From NCBI RefSeq assembly GCF_900187565.1, contig NZ_FYED01000007.1, positions 62,001 through 126,000 on the forward strand: DNA of 64,000 nt, in the 5' to 3' direction. Below, one piece after another: positions 55,746 to 64,000 of this stretch; positions within the stretch are counted from its first letter, which is position 1, and every line of letters begins with the position of its first letter. Origin of the DNA: Pseudomonas sp. Irchel 3A7 (GTDB taxonomy: Bacteria; Pseudomonadota; Gammaproteobacteria; Pseudomonadales; Pseudomonadaceae). The position numbers and the translations under genes were made by a program. The notes beneath the pieces are model-generated. The model searched no databases and was not told the origin of the DNA. It saw nothing but the letters and a program-made list of their open reading frames with translations.

Positions 55746-56297
55746 ATGGCTGACTCGATTTCAATGAAGAAACTGGTCACCCGTCTATTGCTGGTGGTGG
55801 TAGCAATGTTTGTCTTCGGGTTTGCCCTGGTGCCGATCTACGACGTGATGTGCAAAGTCTTCGGCATCAACGGCAAGACTGCCGGGCAATACGAGGGCGA
55901 GCAGACGGTCGATACGTCGCGGCAGGTTCGCGTGCAGTTTCTGTCGACCAATTCCGCCGACATGTCCTGGGATTTCTATCCCAAGAGCGATGAATTGACG
56001 GCCAACCCCGGGGCGGTGAACGAGATGATCTTCATTGCGCACAACCCCACCGACCGCCCGATGAGTGCCCAGGCCGTGCCAAGCATCGCGCCGAGCGCCG
56101 CGGCGGCGTATTTCCACAAGACCGAATGTTTTTGCTTTACCCAGCAAGTGCTGCAGCCCGGTCAACGGATCGAGATGCCGGTACGTTTCATCGTTGACCG
56201 AGACATGCCCAAGGATGTGAAGCACCTGACGCTGTCCTACACGCTGTTCGATATCACCGCCCGACATCCACCGGTAGCTGTAAACACTGGCGGTTGA
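55746..56297 (+). CDS. ctaG: Cytochrome c oxidase assembly protein CtaG/Cox11
   Basis: 183 residues: N-terminal membrane anchor (LVTRLLLVVVAMFVFGFALV, split), then the periplasmic Cox11 domain with Cu-binding motif ECFCFTQQ and the FIAHNPTDRP region. Delivers copper to CuB of subunit I. AGGAG at 55731-55735 lies ten bases upstream of the ATG. Order coxB-ctaD-ctaG-ctaE is standard for aa3 clusters. Confidence 0.94.
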   Translation: MADSISMKKLVTRLLLVVVAMFVFGFALVPIYDVMCKVFGINGKTAGQYEGEQTVDTSRQVRVQFLSTNSADMSWDFYPKSDELTANPGAVNEMIFIAHNPTDRPMSAQAVPSIAPSAAAAYFHKTECFCFTQQVLQPGQRIEMPVRFIVDRDMPKDVKHLTLSYTLFDITARHPPVAVNTGG

Positions 56298-56322
56298 GCG
56301 TGCCCGATAAGGAGAACAATAA

Positions 56323-57210
56323 ATGGCAACTCATGAACATTATTACGTCCCGGCCCAGAGCAAATGGCCGATCATCGCCACGGTCGGGATGTTCGTCACA
56401 GTGTTTGGCCTGGGCACCTGGTTCAATGATCTGAAAGCCGCGCGGCCGGAATCCCACGGCCCGCTGATCTTCTTCGTTGGCAGCCTGCTGCTGGCCTACA
56501 TGCTGTTCGGCTGGTTCGGTACGGTGATCAAGGAAAGTCGCGGCGGCTTGTACAGCGCACAAATGGATCGCTCGTTCCGCTGGGGCATGAGCTGGTTCAT
56601 TTTCTCAGAGGTGATGTTCTTCATCGCCTTCTTTGGTGCACTGTTTTACGTGCGCCACGTTTCCGGTCCGGCGCTCGGCGGTGAAGGCACAAAAGGCCTC
56701 GCGCATATGCTATGGCCTGGCTTCGAGTGGACCTGGCCGCTGCTGAACAACCCGGATTCCAAGCTCTTCGTGCCCCCGAAGGACGTCATCAGCCCCTGGG
56801 GCCTGCCGTTGCTCAATACCGTGTTGCTGGTGAGTTCCAGCGTCACGATAACCATCGCCCACCATGCCTTGAAAAAGGGCCATCGCGGCGCGTTGAAACT
56901 CTGGCTGGCGATCACCGTATTGCTGGGCTGCGCGTTCCTCGGGTTCCAGGCCGAAGAATACATTCATGCCTATAAGGAGCTGGGCCTCACCCTGGGTTCG
57001 GGCATCTACGGCGCCACCTTCTTCATGCTCACCGGTTTCCACGGCGCGCACGTGACCATCGGCACCATCATTCTGTTCGTGATGCTGATGCGCATCCTGC
57101 GCGGGCACTTCGACAACGAGCATCAGTTCGGCTTCGAGGCGGCGAGCTGGTATTGGCACTTCGTGGACGTGGTGTGGATCGGGCTGTTCATTTTCGTCTA
57201 CGTGCTGTAG
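56323..57210 (+). CDS. ctaE: Cytochrome c oxidase subunit III
   Basis: 295 residues with seven hydrophobic segments. Core family motifs: SRGGLYSAQMDRSFRWGMSWF (split), LFYVRHVSGPALG, and the C-terminal FDNEHQFGFEAASWYWHFVD (split), VWIGLFIFVYVL. Subunit III stabilises the catalytic core. Its stop codon TAG (57208-57210) falls inside the arm of a REP element, so the last codons are followed directly by TAG of the TGTAGGAGCG repeat arm. AAGGAG precedes the ATG. Confidence 0.96.
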   Translation: MATHEHYYVPAQSKWPIIATVGMFVTVFGLGTWFNDLKAARPESHGPLIFFVGSLLLAYMLFGWFGTVIKESRGGLYSAQMDRSFRWGMSWFIFSEVMFFIAFFGALFYVRHVSGPALGGEGTKGLAHMLWPGFEWTWPLLNNPDSKLFVPPKDVISPWGLPLLNTVLLVSSSVTITIAHHALKKGHRGALKLWLAITVLLGCAFLGFQAEEYIHAYKELGLTLGSGIYGATFFMLTGFHGAHVTIGTIILFVMLMRILRGHFDNEHQFGFEAASWYWHFVDVVWIGLFIFVYVL

Positions 57211-57301
57211 GAGCGAGCTTGCTCGCGATGGGCGTTAACGATAACGCGGGCTATCTGAATCAACGCGTTGTCATGAAGTTTTTCGCGAGCTCGCTCCTAC
57301 A
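57206..57301. repeat. REP pair overlapping the stop codon of ctaE
   Basis: Arm 57206-57228 (TGTAGGAGCGAGC…GCTCGCGA) includes the TAG stop codon of ctaE at 57208-57210. The inverse arm at 57283-57301 is shortened by four bases (GCGAGCTCGC). Same class as the elements at 38561 and 51679. Confidence 0.85.
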
Positions 57302-57302
57302 G

Positions 57303-57506
57303 TTACCAGGGCGCTTGAGACACAAGCTGGCCGCTGAAAAAACCCCAGGCAATCAAGCCGACGGTCAGGGCGGCCAGCGTCACACGAACACTCAAGGCAA
57401 TGACGAGGCGGTTCGAGCTGCTGTCGTCCTTGACCAGAAAAAACAGGCCGCTGAACAGGCTGACAACCGTGGCAATCAGCATCAGGACGATAGCTGCTTT
57501 GAGCAT
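57303..57506 (-). CDS. DUF2909-type small membrane protein
   Basis: 67 residues from ATG 57504-57506 with GGAG upstream. Two hydrophobic segments (AAIVLMLIATVVSLFSGLFFL split, and SVRVTLAALTVGLIAWGFF) around a charged loop VKDDSSSNR define the DUF2909 twin-TM family. Located in pseudomonad oxidase clusters on the opposite strand; role unknown but plausibly linked to oxidase assembly. Convergent with ctaE. Confidence 0.82.
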   Translation of the reverse strand: MLKAAIVLMLIATVVSLFSGLFFLVKDDSSSNRLVIALSVRVTLAALTVGLIAWGFFSGQLVSQAPW

Positions 57507-57577
57507 GGTGGAACTCCGGGGGGACAAGCGATGCATATGAGTATAGCTATCGCGTTGACCGACTGGCTGGTGACGCC

Positions 57578-58318
57578 ATGAAGCGTTTCCGGCCGGGCGT
57601 TGTGCCGACGCTGGTGGTCGCAGCCCTGCTGCCGCTGCTGGTGTCCCTGGGGTTCTGGCAATTGAGCCGGGGCGCGGAGAAAAGCGCGCTGCTGCAAACC
57701 TACAGCGAGCGCCGGGCCGCCGAACCGATGGCCAGCTCCGAGCTGCGACACACCGCCGACCCAGCCTTCCGCCGGGTGCGCCTGCACGGCCAGTTCGACG
57801 CCGCCCATAGCCTGCTGCTGGATAACCGTCAGCGAGGCGGCAAGGTCGGGATCGAGCTGTTGCAACCGTTTCAGGACCAGGCGACCGGGCTGTGGCTGCT
57901 GGTCAATCGCGGCTGGCTGCCATGGCCGGATCGCCGTACACCGCCGCAATTCACCACCCCCGACGCCCCTCTGAGTCTTGACGCCTGGGTCTACGTTTCC
58001 CCCGGCGCGGTCTTCCAGCTTCACGCCGACCCAAGCACCAGCACCTGGCCAAAACTGCTGACGGCTATTGACCCGAACGCGCTCTGGACAGCCCTGGACC
58101 GCGAAGGCTTTGCCTACGAATTACGCGCAGAAACCGGACCCGCGACTTACCAGGCCGATTGGTCGGTGATTGCCACAGGTCCGGAAAAACACATCGCTTA
58201 TGCCGTGCAGTGGTTCGCCATGTCGATCGCCCTGCTCGGCCTCTATCTCTACCTCGGTTGGCACAACGCAAAGGAGAAACACCATGGGAGCGGCCATGAA
58301 TCCACCCAGCATGTCTGA
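57578..58318 (+). CDS. SURF1-family oxidase assembly protein
   Basis: 246 residues: two membrane helices at the ends (VPTLVVAALLPLLVSLGFW and WFAMSIALLGLYLYLGW) enclosing a soluble domain with RVRLHGQFDAAHSLLLDNRQ and LLVNRGWLPWPDR, which is the SURF1 pattern. Likely helps place heme a in subunit I. Followed by, and overlapping by 35 bases, the Sco-like gene at 58284. Confidence 0.9.
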   Translation: MKRFRPGVVPTLVVAALLPLLVSLGFWQLSRGAEKSALLQTYSERRAAEPMASSELRHTADPAFRRVRLHGQFDAAHSLLLDNRQRGGKVGIELLQPFQDQATGLWLLVNRGWLPWPDRRTPPQFTTPDAPLSLDAWVYVSPGAVFQLHADPSTSTWPKLLTAIDPNALWTALDREGFAYELRAETGPATYQADWSVIATGPEKHIAYAVQWFAMSIALLGLYLYLGWHNAKEKHHGSGHESTQHV

Positions 58319-58877
58319 GGCAAAAACGCCGGTGAACCGGCGCAAGGGACGCTTGCAGTTGCTGCTGATTGTGCTCGGGGTGGTCGGTCCGATGATCCTC
58401 GCCACCGGCATGTACAAATGGCAGTTCTGGGTGCCGGAAGGTCGCAGTTATCACGGCGAACTGATCGGCAACGGCCAGACCCGCGCCGACCTGGGCGTGC
58501 AGGCGCAAGAAGATCGCTGGCAGTTGCTGGTCACGGCACCGAAGGCGTGTTCGGTGGACTGTCAGCAACTGGTTTACCTGGCGCGACAAATCCAGATCGG
58601 CCTCGGTCGTGATGCCGGTCGCGCCAGTCACGCACTGGCGGTGACCCAACCGCTGAGCAGTGATTACGAGGCTAAACTTCAACGCGAGTATCCGCAGTTG
58701 CAACGCTATCCCCTGGACTCGCAGATCTACACCAAAGGTGCTCAGAGCAATGAAGCTGCACACCTGTGGATCATCGACCCCCACGGCAATCTGGTGCTGC
58801 GCTACGACCCGTCGGTCAAAGGCAAGGACCTGCTCAACGACCTGCGACACCTGCTGAAACTGTCGAACATCGGATAA
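58284..58877 (+). CDS. Membrane-anchored Sco-like (thioredoxin-fold) protein with CxxxC
   Basis: 197 residues from ATG 58284 with AAGGAG upstream; an ATG four codons later is possible. One membrane helix (LQLLLIVLGVVGPMILATGM, split) followed by a periplasmic domain with C89 and C93 (APKACSVDCQQ, CxxxC) and a His (H160) in AHLWIIDPHGNLVLRYDP. Both Sco-type features, a CxxxC and a downstream His, are therefore present. The protein is a conserved Pseudomonas oxidase-cluster member (PA0111-like) usually listed as hypothetical. Its start lies 35 bases inside surf1. Confidence 0.75.
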   Translation: MGAAMNPPSMSEAKTPVNRRKGRLQLLLIVLGVVGPMILATGMYKWQFWVPEGRSYHGELIGNGQTRADLGVQAQEDRWQLLVTAPKACSVDCQQLVYLARQIQIGLGRDAGRASHALAVTQPLSSDYEAKLQREYPQLQRYPLDSQIYTKGAQSNEAAHLWIIDPHGNLVLRYDPSVKGKDLLNDLRHLLKLSNIG

Positions 58878-58887
58878 GGGCATCGTC

Positions 58888-59961
58888 ATGGCCAAACCTG
58901 GATTTCGCCTCGCGCTGTTTGCCACCTTCCTGGCACTGATTGTGGTGTTGCTCGGCGCCTACACACGCCTGACTCACGCCGGCCTCGGCTGCCCGGACTG
59001 GCCCGGCTGCTATGGCTTTATCAGCGTGCCGAAAAGCGAAGCCCAACTGGCCCATGCCGAATTGCATTTCCCGGACGCCCCGGTGGAGGCCCACAAGGGC
59101 TGGAACGAGATGGTCCATCGCTACTTCGCCGGCACCCTCGGCTTGCTGATTTCGGTGTTGGCCGGTCGGGCCTGGGTTCATCGTCGGGACCCGGGGCAAC
59201 CGGTGAAGCTGCCGTTGTTCCTGCTGGCGGTGGTGTTCGCCCAGGCCGCCTTCGGCATGTGGACGGTCACGCTCAAGCTCTGGCCGCAAGTGGTGACCGG
59301 GCATTTGCTTGGCGGATTCGCCACCTTGAGCCTGCTGTTTCTACTGACCTTGCGTCTGTCCGGCGTACTGCCGGCGCTGACGGTGCCACGTCGTTTGCAG
59401 CACTGGGCGACCGCCGCGCTGCTGCTGGTGATCGGGCAGATCGCCCTCGGCGGCTGGGTCAGCTCCAACTATGCCGCCGTGGCGTGCATCGATTTCCCGA
59501 CCTGCCACGGCCAATGGCTACCCCCTGCCGACTTCGCCAACGGCTTCCACCTGACCCAGCACATAGGCCCGAACTACCTCGGCGGGCAACTGGACAGCGA
59601 TGCCCGCACCGCGATTCACCTGACGCATCGCATCGGCGCGCTCCTGGTGACCCTGGTGTTGCTCGGCCTGGCCTGGCAACTGAAAGTCGTCGGCATGACA
59701 CGGCTGGCCGGGTTGGTGTTAATCGCCCTCGCCGCGCAAATCACCCTGGGCATCAGCAACGTGCTGTTTCATCTGCCGCTGCCGGTGGCCGTGGCGCACA
59801 ACGCCGGGGGCGCGGCGCTGCTGCTGACGATGGTACTGGTCAACTATCACGCGCGAACCCGTCTGGTTCGGATCAAGCAGCCGAATCGCTGGCGCTTCAG
59901 CCCGCGTAAACATTCAGCCGGGCCCATAACAATAAAAGGAGAAATGCCATGGCGATTCTGA
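58888..59961 (+). CDS. ctaA: Heme A synthase (COX15/CtaA)
   Basis: 357 residues with eight membrane segments. Conserved elements: [22 protein letters not shown] (split; contains the Cys pair region), [21 protein letters not shown], and [11 protein letters not shown] with the heme-ligating His residues. Oxidises heme O to heme A. Ends in an overlap of 13 bases with the heme O synthase gene. Ten bases after the Sco-like gene. Confidence 0.93.
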   Translation: MAKPGFRLALFATFLALIVVLLGAYTRLTHAGLGCPDWPGCYGFISVPKSEAQLAHAELHFPDAPVEAHKGWNEMVHRYFAGTLGLLISVLAGRAWVHRRDPGQPVKLPLFLLAVVFAQAAFGMWTVTLKLWPQVVTGHLLGGFATLSLLFLLTLRLSGVLPALTVPRRLQHWATAALLLVIGQIALGGWVSSNYAAVACIDFPTCHGQWLPPADFANGFHLTQHIGPNYLGGQLDSDARTAIHLTHRIGALLVTLVLLGLAWQLKVVGMTRLAGLVLIALAAQITLGISNVLFHLPLPVAVAHNAGGAALLLTMVLVNYHARTRLVRIKQPNRWRFSPRKHSAGPITIKGEMPWRF

Positions 59962-60848
59962 TCGGCGAGCGTCACAGCCAGGCAATCTGGCGTGACTATT
60001 TGGAGCTAACCAAACCCAAGGTGGTGGTGCTGATGCTCATCACCTCGCTGGTCGGGATGTTCCTGGCCACTCGCGCCGGGGTGCCATGGACCGTGCTGGT
60101 GTTCGGCAATCTGGGCATCGCCTTGTGTGCCGGCGGGGCAGCGGCGGTGAACCATGTGGTGGACCGGCGGATCGATGCGGTGATGGCGCGCACCCACAAA
60201 CGCCCCTTGGCCGAAGGGCGCGTCTCGCCTGCCGCCGCGCTGACCTTCGCCCTGGTGCTGGCATTGCTCGGCCAGGCGTTGTTGCTGGCCTTCACCAATC
60301 CGCTGACCGCGTGGCTGACCCTCGCCTCTCTGCTCGGCTATGCGGTGGTCTACACCGGCTTCCTCAAACGTGCGACACCACAGAACATCGTCATTGGCGG
60401 GCTGGCCGGTGCCGCTCCGCCCTTGCTCGGCTGGACGGCCGCCACCGGTCACATCAGCGCCGAACCGCTGTTGCTGGTGCTGATCATCTTCGCCTGGACC
60501 CCGCCGCATTTCTGGGCGCTGGCCATCCACCGCAAAGAGGAATACGCCAAGGCCGATATCCCGATGCTGCCGGTGACCCACGGCGAGCACTACACCAAAA
60601 TCCACATCCTGCTTTACACCTGTGCCCTGCTGGCCGTCAGCCTGATGCCCTACGTGATCCACATGAGCGGCCTGCTCTACCTGATTTGCGCCATCGGCCT
60701 GGGCGCGAGGTTTCTGCAATGGGCCGTGGTGCTGTACCGTGGCACTCGGCCGCACGCGGCGATCAACACCTTCAAGTACTCTATCTACTACTTGTTCCTG
60801 CTGTTCATCGCGCTGCTCGTAGACCACTACCTATTGTTGAACCTATGA
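59949..60848 (+). CDS. cyoE: Protoheme IX farnesyltransferase (heme O synthase)
   Basis: 299 residues, UbiA-type prenyltransferase. Motifs: [20 protein letters not shown] (split; first Asp-rich NxxxDxxxD), and second [14 protein letters not shown]. Eight to nine membrane segments. Converts heme B to heme O, the substrate of CtaA. The ATG at 59949 has AAGGAG seven bases upstream. Its stop overlaps the sco gene by ATGA (60845-60848). Confidence 0.95.
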   Translation: MAILIGERHSQAIWRDYLELTKPKVVVLMLITSLVGMFLATRAGVPWTVLVFGNLGIALCAGGAAAVNHVVDRRIDAVMARTHKRPLAEGRVSPAAALTFALVLALLGQALLLAFTNPLTAWLTLASLLGYAVVYTGFLKRATPQNIVIGGLAGAAPPLLGWTAATGHISAEPLLLVLIIFAWTPPHFWALAIHRKEEYAKADIPMLPVTHGEHYTKIHILLYTCALLAVSLMPYVIHMSGLLYLICAIGLGARFLQWAVVLYRGTRPHAAINTFKYSIYYLFLLFIALLVDHYLLLNL

Positions 60849-61480
60849 CCCGAACCCAGAAAACCGTCTTCATCCTTGTCGCCCTGATCGCGCTGGTCCT
60901 GGGCCTGACCATCAACAAAGTGCTCACCGGCAAAGGCCAGGGCGATCCGACGGCCCTGATCGATGCCGGCATCATCCTGCTGCCGCAAAGCCGCAACCTG
61001 CCGGATGTGAAGATGACCGACCAGGACGGTAAACCGGTGGCGGTCAACGAGCTCAAAGGCAAGTGGAGCCTGCTGTTCTTCGGCTACACCTTCTGCCCGG
61101 ACATCTGCCCGACCACCCTCGCCCAACTGCGCCAGATCAAGAGCGAATTGCCGCCTGAAGCGGTGGACAAGTTGCAGATCGTGCTGGTCAGCGTCGACCC
61201 GAACCGCGATACACCCAAGCAGCTCAAACAGTATCTGGGTTACTTCGATCCGCAGTTCATCGGCCTGACGCCGACCTCGATCGAGGAGCTGCAGAAAGTC
61301 GCCAACGCCGTGAGCATCCCGTTCATTCCGGCGGACACCAGCAAGCCGAACTACACGGTGGATCACAGCGGTAACCTCGCGGTGATCGGGCCGGACGGCA
61401 CGCAGCGCGGATTTATTCGGGCGCCGTTGAACAACGTGAAGCTGGTGGCGCAGTTGCCGGTGATGCTTAACCGTCAATAA
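60845..61480 (+). CDS. Sco1/SenC-family copper chaperone
   Basis: 211 residues: one membrane anchor ([15 protein letters not shown]) and a thioredoxin-like domain with C84 and C88 in CPDICP (Cu-binding CxxxC) and the third ligand H174 in VDHSGN. Delivers copper to CuA of subunit II. Its start overlaps the cyoE stop. It is the last gene of the oxidase/heme A group and is followed by a REPIN and a terminator. Confidence 0.94.
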   Translation: MTRTQKTVFILVALIALVLGLTINKVLTGKGQGDPTALIDAGIILLPQSRNLPDVKMTDQDGKPVAVNELKGKWSLLFFGYTFCPDICPTTLAQLRQIKSELPPEAVDKLQIVLVSVDPNRDTPKQLKQYLGYFDPQFIGLTPTSIEELQKVANAVSIPFIPADTSKPNYTVDHSGNLAVIGPDGTQRGFIRAPLNNVKLVAQLPVMLNRQ

Positions 61481-61495
61481 AAACACCGCCGAACC

Positions 61496-61585
61496 TGTGG
61501 GAGCGGGCTTGCCCGCGATGAGGCCCGCACATCCGGCATATTTGTTGTCTGGCACACCGCGATCGCGGGCAAGCCCGCTCCCACA
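61496..61585. repeat. REPIN (GCGGGCTTGC class)
   Basis: Arm 61496-61518 and inverse arm 61563-61585, between the sco gene and the terminator at 61604. Confidence 0.9.
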
Positions 61586-61603
61586 GGGTCCGTATTTCAA
61601 GCA

Positions 61604-61637
61604 TAAAAAAAGGGCGCATTCTATGCGCCCCTTTTTT
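61604..61637. terminator. Bidirectional terminator between sco and metQ
   Basis: AAAAAAAGGGCGCAT / ATGCGCCCCTTTTTT with a three-base loop and T or A runs on both sides. Confidence 0.93.
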
Positions 61638-61652
61638 CATTACATCCGCAGA

Positions 61653-62426
61653 TCAGAACGCCGGCACGACCGCGCCTTTGTACTTCTCGATAATGAACGC
61701 TTTCACTTCCGGGCTGTGCAAGGCCGCCACCAGCTTCTTCATCGCTTCGCTGTCCTTGTCGTCCGGACGGGTAACGAGGATGTTCACGTATGGCGAGTCG
61801 CTGCCTTCGATGACCAGTGCGTCCTTGGCCGGATCGAGCTTGGCTTCCAGCGCGTAGTTGGTGTTGATCAGCGCCAGGTCGACCTGGGTCAGCACGCGCG
61901 GGATGGTCGCAGCTTCCAGTTCACGGAATTTCAGGTCTTTGCTGTTCTCGGTGATGTCTTTGACGGTCGACAGGATGTTGTTCGAATCCTTCAACTTGAT
62001 CAGACCGGCCTTGGCCAGCAGCAACAGCGCGCGACCGCCGTTGGTGGCGTCGTTCGGGATCACTACGTTGGCACCGCCCGGCAGTTCGGTCAGCGCTTTG
62101 TACTTGCTGGAGTAAGCGCCCAGAGGTTCCAGGTGCACACCGGCCACCGACACCAGGTCGGTGCCCTTGGCCTTGTTGAATTCATCGAGGTACGGCTGGT
62201 GCTGGAAGAAGTTGGCGTCCAGACGTTTTTCCGCCACCTGCACGTTCGGCTGGATGTAGTCGGTGAAGACCTTGACCTTCAGGTCCACGCCTTCTTTTGC
62301 CAGCGCCGGTTTAACGAACTCGAGGATTTCCGCGTGCGGCACTGGCGTGGCGGCGACCGTCAGGGTGTCGGCGGCATGGGCGGAAAAGGCTGCAACGGCA
62401 GCGAACGCGACGAGTAGTTTTTTCAT
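61653..62426 (-). CDS. metQ: D-methionine ABC transporter, substrate-binding protein
   Basis: 257 residues. Signal peptide ending AHAAD (no lipobox, so probably soluble rather than a lipoprotein, unlike most NlpA homologues), then the NlpA/MetQ family pattern: TPVPHAEILEFVKPALAKEG, FFQHQPYLDEFN, GVHLEPLGAYSSKY and NYALEAKLDP. Binds methionine for the MetNI importer. AAGGAG precedes the ATG. Order metN-metI-metQ on the minus strand. Confidence 0.94.
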   Translation of the reverse strand: MKKLLVAFAAVAAFSAHAADTLTVAATPVPHAEILEFVKPALAKEGVDLKVKVFTDYIQPNVQVAEKRLDANFFQHQPYLDEFNKAKGTDLVSVAGVHLEPLGAYSSKYKALTELPGGANVVIPNDATNGGRALLLLAKAGLIKLKDSNNILSTVKDITENSKDLKFRELEAATIPRVLTQVDLALINTNYALEAKLDPAKDALVIEGSDSPYVNILVTRPDDKDSEAMKKLVAALHSPEVKAFIIEKYKGAVVPAF

Positions 62427-62488
62427 TCTGCGAACTCCTTGTGAGGCGCCTGGATTCGGCGCCTGCCAGCGAATGGCCGGCTCATGTC

Positions 62489-63163
62489 TTACTTACGGGA
62501 AAAATGGACGACCAATTTGTCGCCGACGGTTTGCAGGACCTGTACCAGCACCAGCAGCAACACCACCGTGACCACCATCACATCGGTCTGGAAACGCTGG
62601 TAACCGAAGCGGATCGCCAGGTCGCCCAATCCACCGGCACCCACCACACCGGCCATCGCCGTGTAGGAAACCAGCGTAATGGCCGTCACCGTAATCGCCG
62701 CAAAGATGCCCGGACGGGCTTCTGGCAACAGCGCATTGGTGATGATCTGCCGCGTGGTCGCGCCCATGGACTGGGTCGCTTCGATGATGCCGCGGTCGAC
62801 TTCACGCAGCGCGGTTTCCACCAGTCGCGCGAAGAACGGCGTGGCGCCCACCACCAGCGGCGGGATCGCGCCGGCGACACCCAGCGAAGTGCCGGTGATC
62901 AAGACAGTGAACGGAATCATCACGATCAGCAGAATAATGAACGGCAGCGAACGCAGAATGTTCACCACCAACGACAACATCGCATAGACGCCTTTGGCTT
63001 CCAGCAACTGACGCGGGCTGCAGAGGAACAGCAACACGCCCAGCGGCAGGCCCAGCAACACGGTGAACAGCAGCGAACCGCCGAGCATCAGCAGGGTGTC
63101 GCCGGTGGCCAGCCAGATTTCGAACCAGTCGATATTGGCGAAGAAACTTGTCAGGGCTTCCAT
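62489..63163 (-). CDS. metI: D-methionine ABC transporter, permease
   Basis: 224 residues, five membrane segments, with the EAA motif region in SLGVAGAIPPLVVGATPFFA (split) and EATQSMGATTRQI. Its start overlaps the metN stop (TAATG at 63161-63165), indicating coupled translation. Forms the channel of the MetNIQ methionine importer. Confidence 0.94.
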   Translation of the reverse strand: MEALTSFFANIDWFEIWLATGDTLLMLGGSLLFTVLLGLPLGVLLFLCSPRQLLEAKGVYAMLSLVVNILRSLPFIILLIVMIPFTVLITGTSLGVAGAIPPLVVGATPFFARLVETALREVDRGIIEATQSMGATTRQIITNALLPEARPGIFAAITVTAITLVSYTAMAGVVGAGGLGDLAIRFGYQRFQTDVMVVTVVLLLVLVQVLQTVGDKLVVHFSRK

Positions 63164-64000
63164 TAGCGCAGCACCTCCATGTGGACGTCTGCTGCGGTGA
63201 AGCGGGCGAAAGCCGCTTCCATGTCACCGCCGGTCACGGCCAGGGTCAGTTGCCCGTAAGGGACGTCTTTGATGCGGTCGATACGACCGGCGAGGATGCT
63301 GTAGTCCACACCCGTTTCCCGGGCGACGGTCCCCAGCAGCGGCGCGTAGGTCGCTTCGCCCTGGAAGGTCAGGCGCACGATGCGGCCCGGCACGTGAGCG
63401 AAGTCGTCACGCTGTTCGCTTTCGTCGATGTGCTCGTCTTCTTGCACGAAGCGCCTGGTGGTCGGGTGTTTCGGATGCAGGAAAACCTCGGCCACCGAGC
63501 CTTGCTCGACGATCACGCCAGCGTCCATCACCCCGACCTGGTCGCAGACCCGGCGGATCACATCCATTTCATGGGTGATCAACACGATTGTCAGCTTCAA
63601 CTCGCGATTGATCTCGGCCAGCAATTGCAGGACCGACGCGGTGGTCTGCGGGTCCAGCGCACTGGTGGCTTCGTCGCACAGCAGGATTTTTGGCTTGGTG
63701 GCCAGGGCGCGGGCAATGCCGACACGCTGCTTCTGACCGCCAGACAGTTGCGCCGGATACTTGTTGGCGTGATCGGACAAACCGACCCGGGCCAGCAACT
63801 CGGCAACACGCTGATCGATATCGCTGCGGGACAGTTCACCGGCCAGCGTCAGCGGCAGCGCGACGTTGTCGGCCACGGTTTTGGACGCCAGCAGGTTGAA
63901 GTGCTGGAAAATCATCCCGACCTGCTGACGGAATCGGCGCAGGCCGTTGGCATCGAGCGCGGTGACTTCTTCGCCATCAACGATGATCTTGCCGCCAGTG
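63163..64000 (-). CDS. metN: D-methionine ABC transporter, ATPase (5' end cut by window edge)
   Basis: The visible 279 or so residues lack the N-terminus and Walker A, which lie beyond 64000. Present are the Q-loop region [19 protein letters not shown], the signature LSGGQKQR, Walker [13 protein letters not shown], and H-loop ITHEMDVI, followed by a C-terminal NIL (ACT-like) domain from about residue 195 of the visible part that senses methionine. Hydrolyses ATP to drive methionine import. Stop at 63163-63165 overlaps metI. Confidence 0.95.
   Translation of the reverse strand, partial: TGGKIIVDGEEVTALDANGLRRFRQQVGMIFQHFNLLASKTVADNVALPLTLAGELSRSDIDQRVAELLARVGLSDHANKYPAQLSGGQKQRVGIARALATKPKILLCDEATSALDPQTTASVLQLLAEINRELKLTIVLITHEMDVIRRVCDQVGVMDAGVIVEQGSVAEVFLHPKHPTTRRFVQEDEHIDESEQRDDFAHVPGRIVRLTFQGEATYAPLLGTVARETGVDYSILAGRIDRIKDVPYGQLTLAVTGGDMEAAFARFTAADVHMEVLR

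Noticed and set aside
60086..60844. In-frame extension upstream of the sco gene to 60086
   Set aside because: This part is a shadow frame of cyoE; the Sco signal anchor begins at the ATG at 60845.

Overview
The window is chromosomal DNA of a Pseudomonas, most likely of the P. fluorescens/P. putida side of the genus. The evidence is the GC-rich coding sequence, very high protein similarity to known Pseudomonas families (AlgC, Crc, TrpI, OxyR, PA0069-type radical SAM, an aa3 oxidase operon with a cytochrome c-fused subunit II), gene order matching the regions on either side of oriC in P. aeruginosa and P. putida, and many GTGGGAGCG…-type REP palindromes arranged as inverted pairs (REPINs). No tRNA, rRNA, CRISPR array, insertion sequence or prophage was seen.

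Layout. 1-9 kb: a partial YkgJ-type cysteine-cluster gene, a pauB-like polyamine oxidoreductase, a DUF1127 gene divergent from a MocR-type regulator, a lipoprotein phospholipase D/cardiolipin-synthase-like gene, an MFS transporter, a pauC/kauB-type aldehyde dehydrogenase and a cupin gene. 9-19 kb: rpmG-rpmB, a family-5 solute-binding protein, radC, coaBC-dut, algC-argB, pyrE, crc, a DUF4870 gene and rph. 19-24 kb: yicC-gmk, rpoZ-spoT-ridA. 24-34 kb: a lipoprotein, a YeeZ-like epimerase, exbB-exbD-tonB, oxyR-recG, an HDOD protein and two small genes. 34-49 kb: trpBA with divergent trpI, small stress-type genes (DUF883, dodecin, OsmC, DUF1161), paired lipoproteins, a predicted aminopeptidase, a HAD phosphatase with a gamma carbonic anhydrase, prlC-yheV, a periplasmic dual-specificity phosphatase, an unrecognised gene with one EF-hand/dockerin-like loop, and a PA0069-family radical SAM gene. 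49-52 kb: beta carbonic anhydrase with a SulP transporter. 52-61.5 kb: the complete aa3-type cytochrome c oxidase cluster with its assembly and heme A genes. 61.6-64 kb: the metNIQ methionine importer, cut by the right edge.

How the genes work together. Polyamine breakdown (pauB, pauC) sits near a palindrome resembling the PuuR/PauR operator. coaBC-dut-algC-argB-pyrE is a housekeeping block for CoA, nucleotide, exopolysaccharide and arginine synthesis, followed by the carbon-catabolite regulator Crc. rpoZ-spoT links RNA polymerase and ppGpp control. exbBD-tonB energises iron uptake and oxyR-recG handles oxidative stress and fork repair. The oxidase cluster encodes the three core subunits, Cu insertion factors (CtaG, a Sco protein and a second Sco-like protein with a CxxxC pair), SURF1, and heme A synthesis.

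The points most worth a second look are a perfect LexA-type box just upstream of the PA0069-family radical SAM gene, the unrecognised Ca-loop gene divergent from it, REP elements that invade the oxidase operon and supply the stop codon of subunit III, the second Sco-like protein overlapping SURF1, multi-half-site operators in front of the MocR gene, and a junction at about 33-34 kb that joins blocks lying on opposite sides of oriC in reference pseudomonads.
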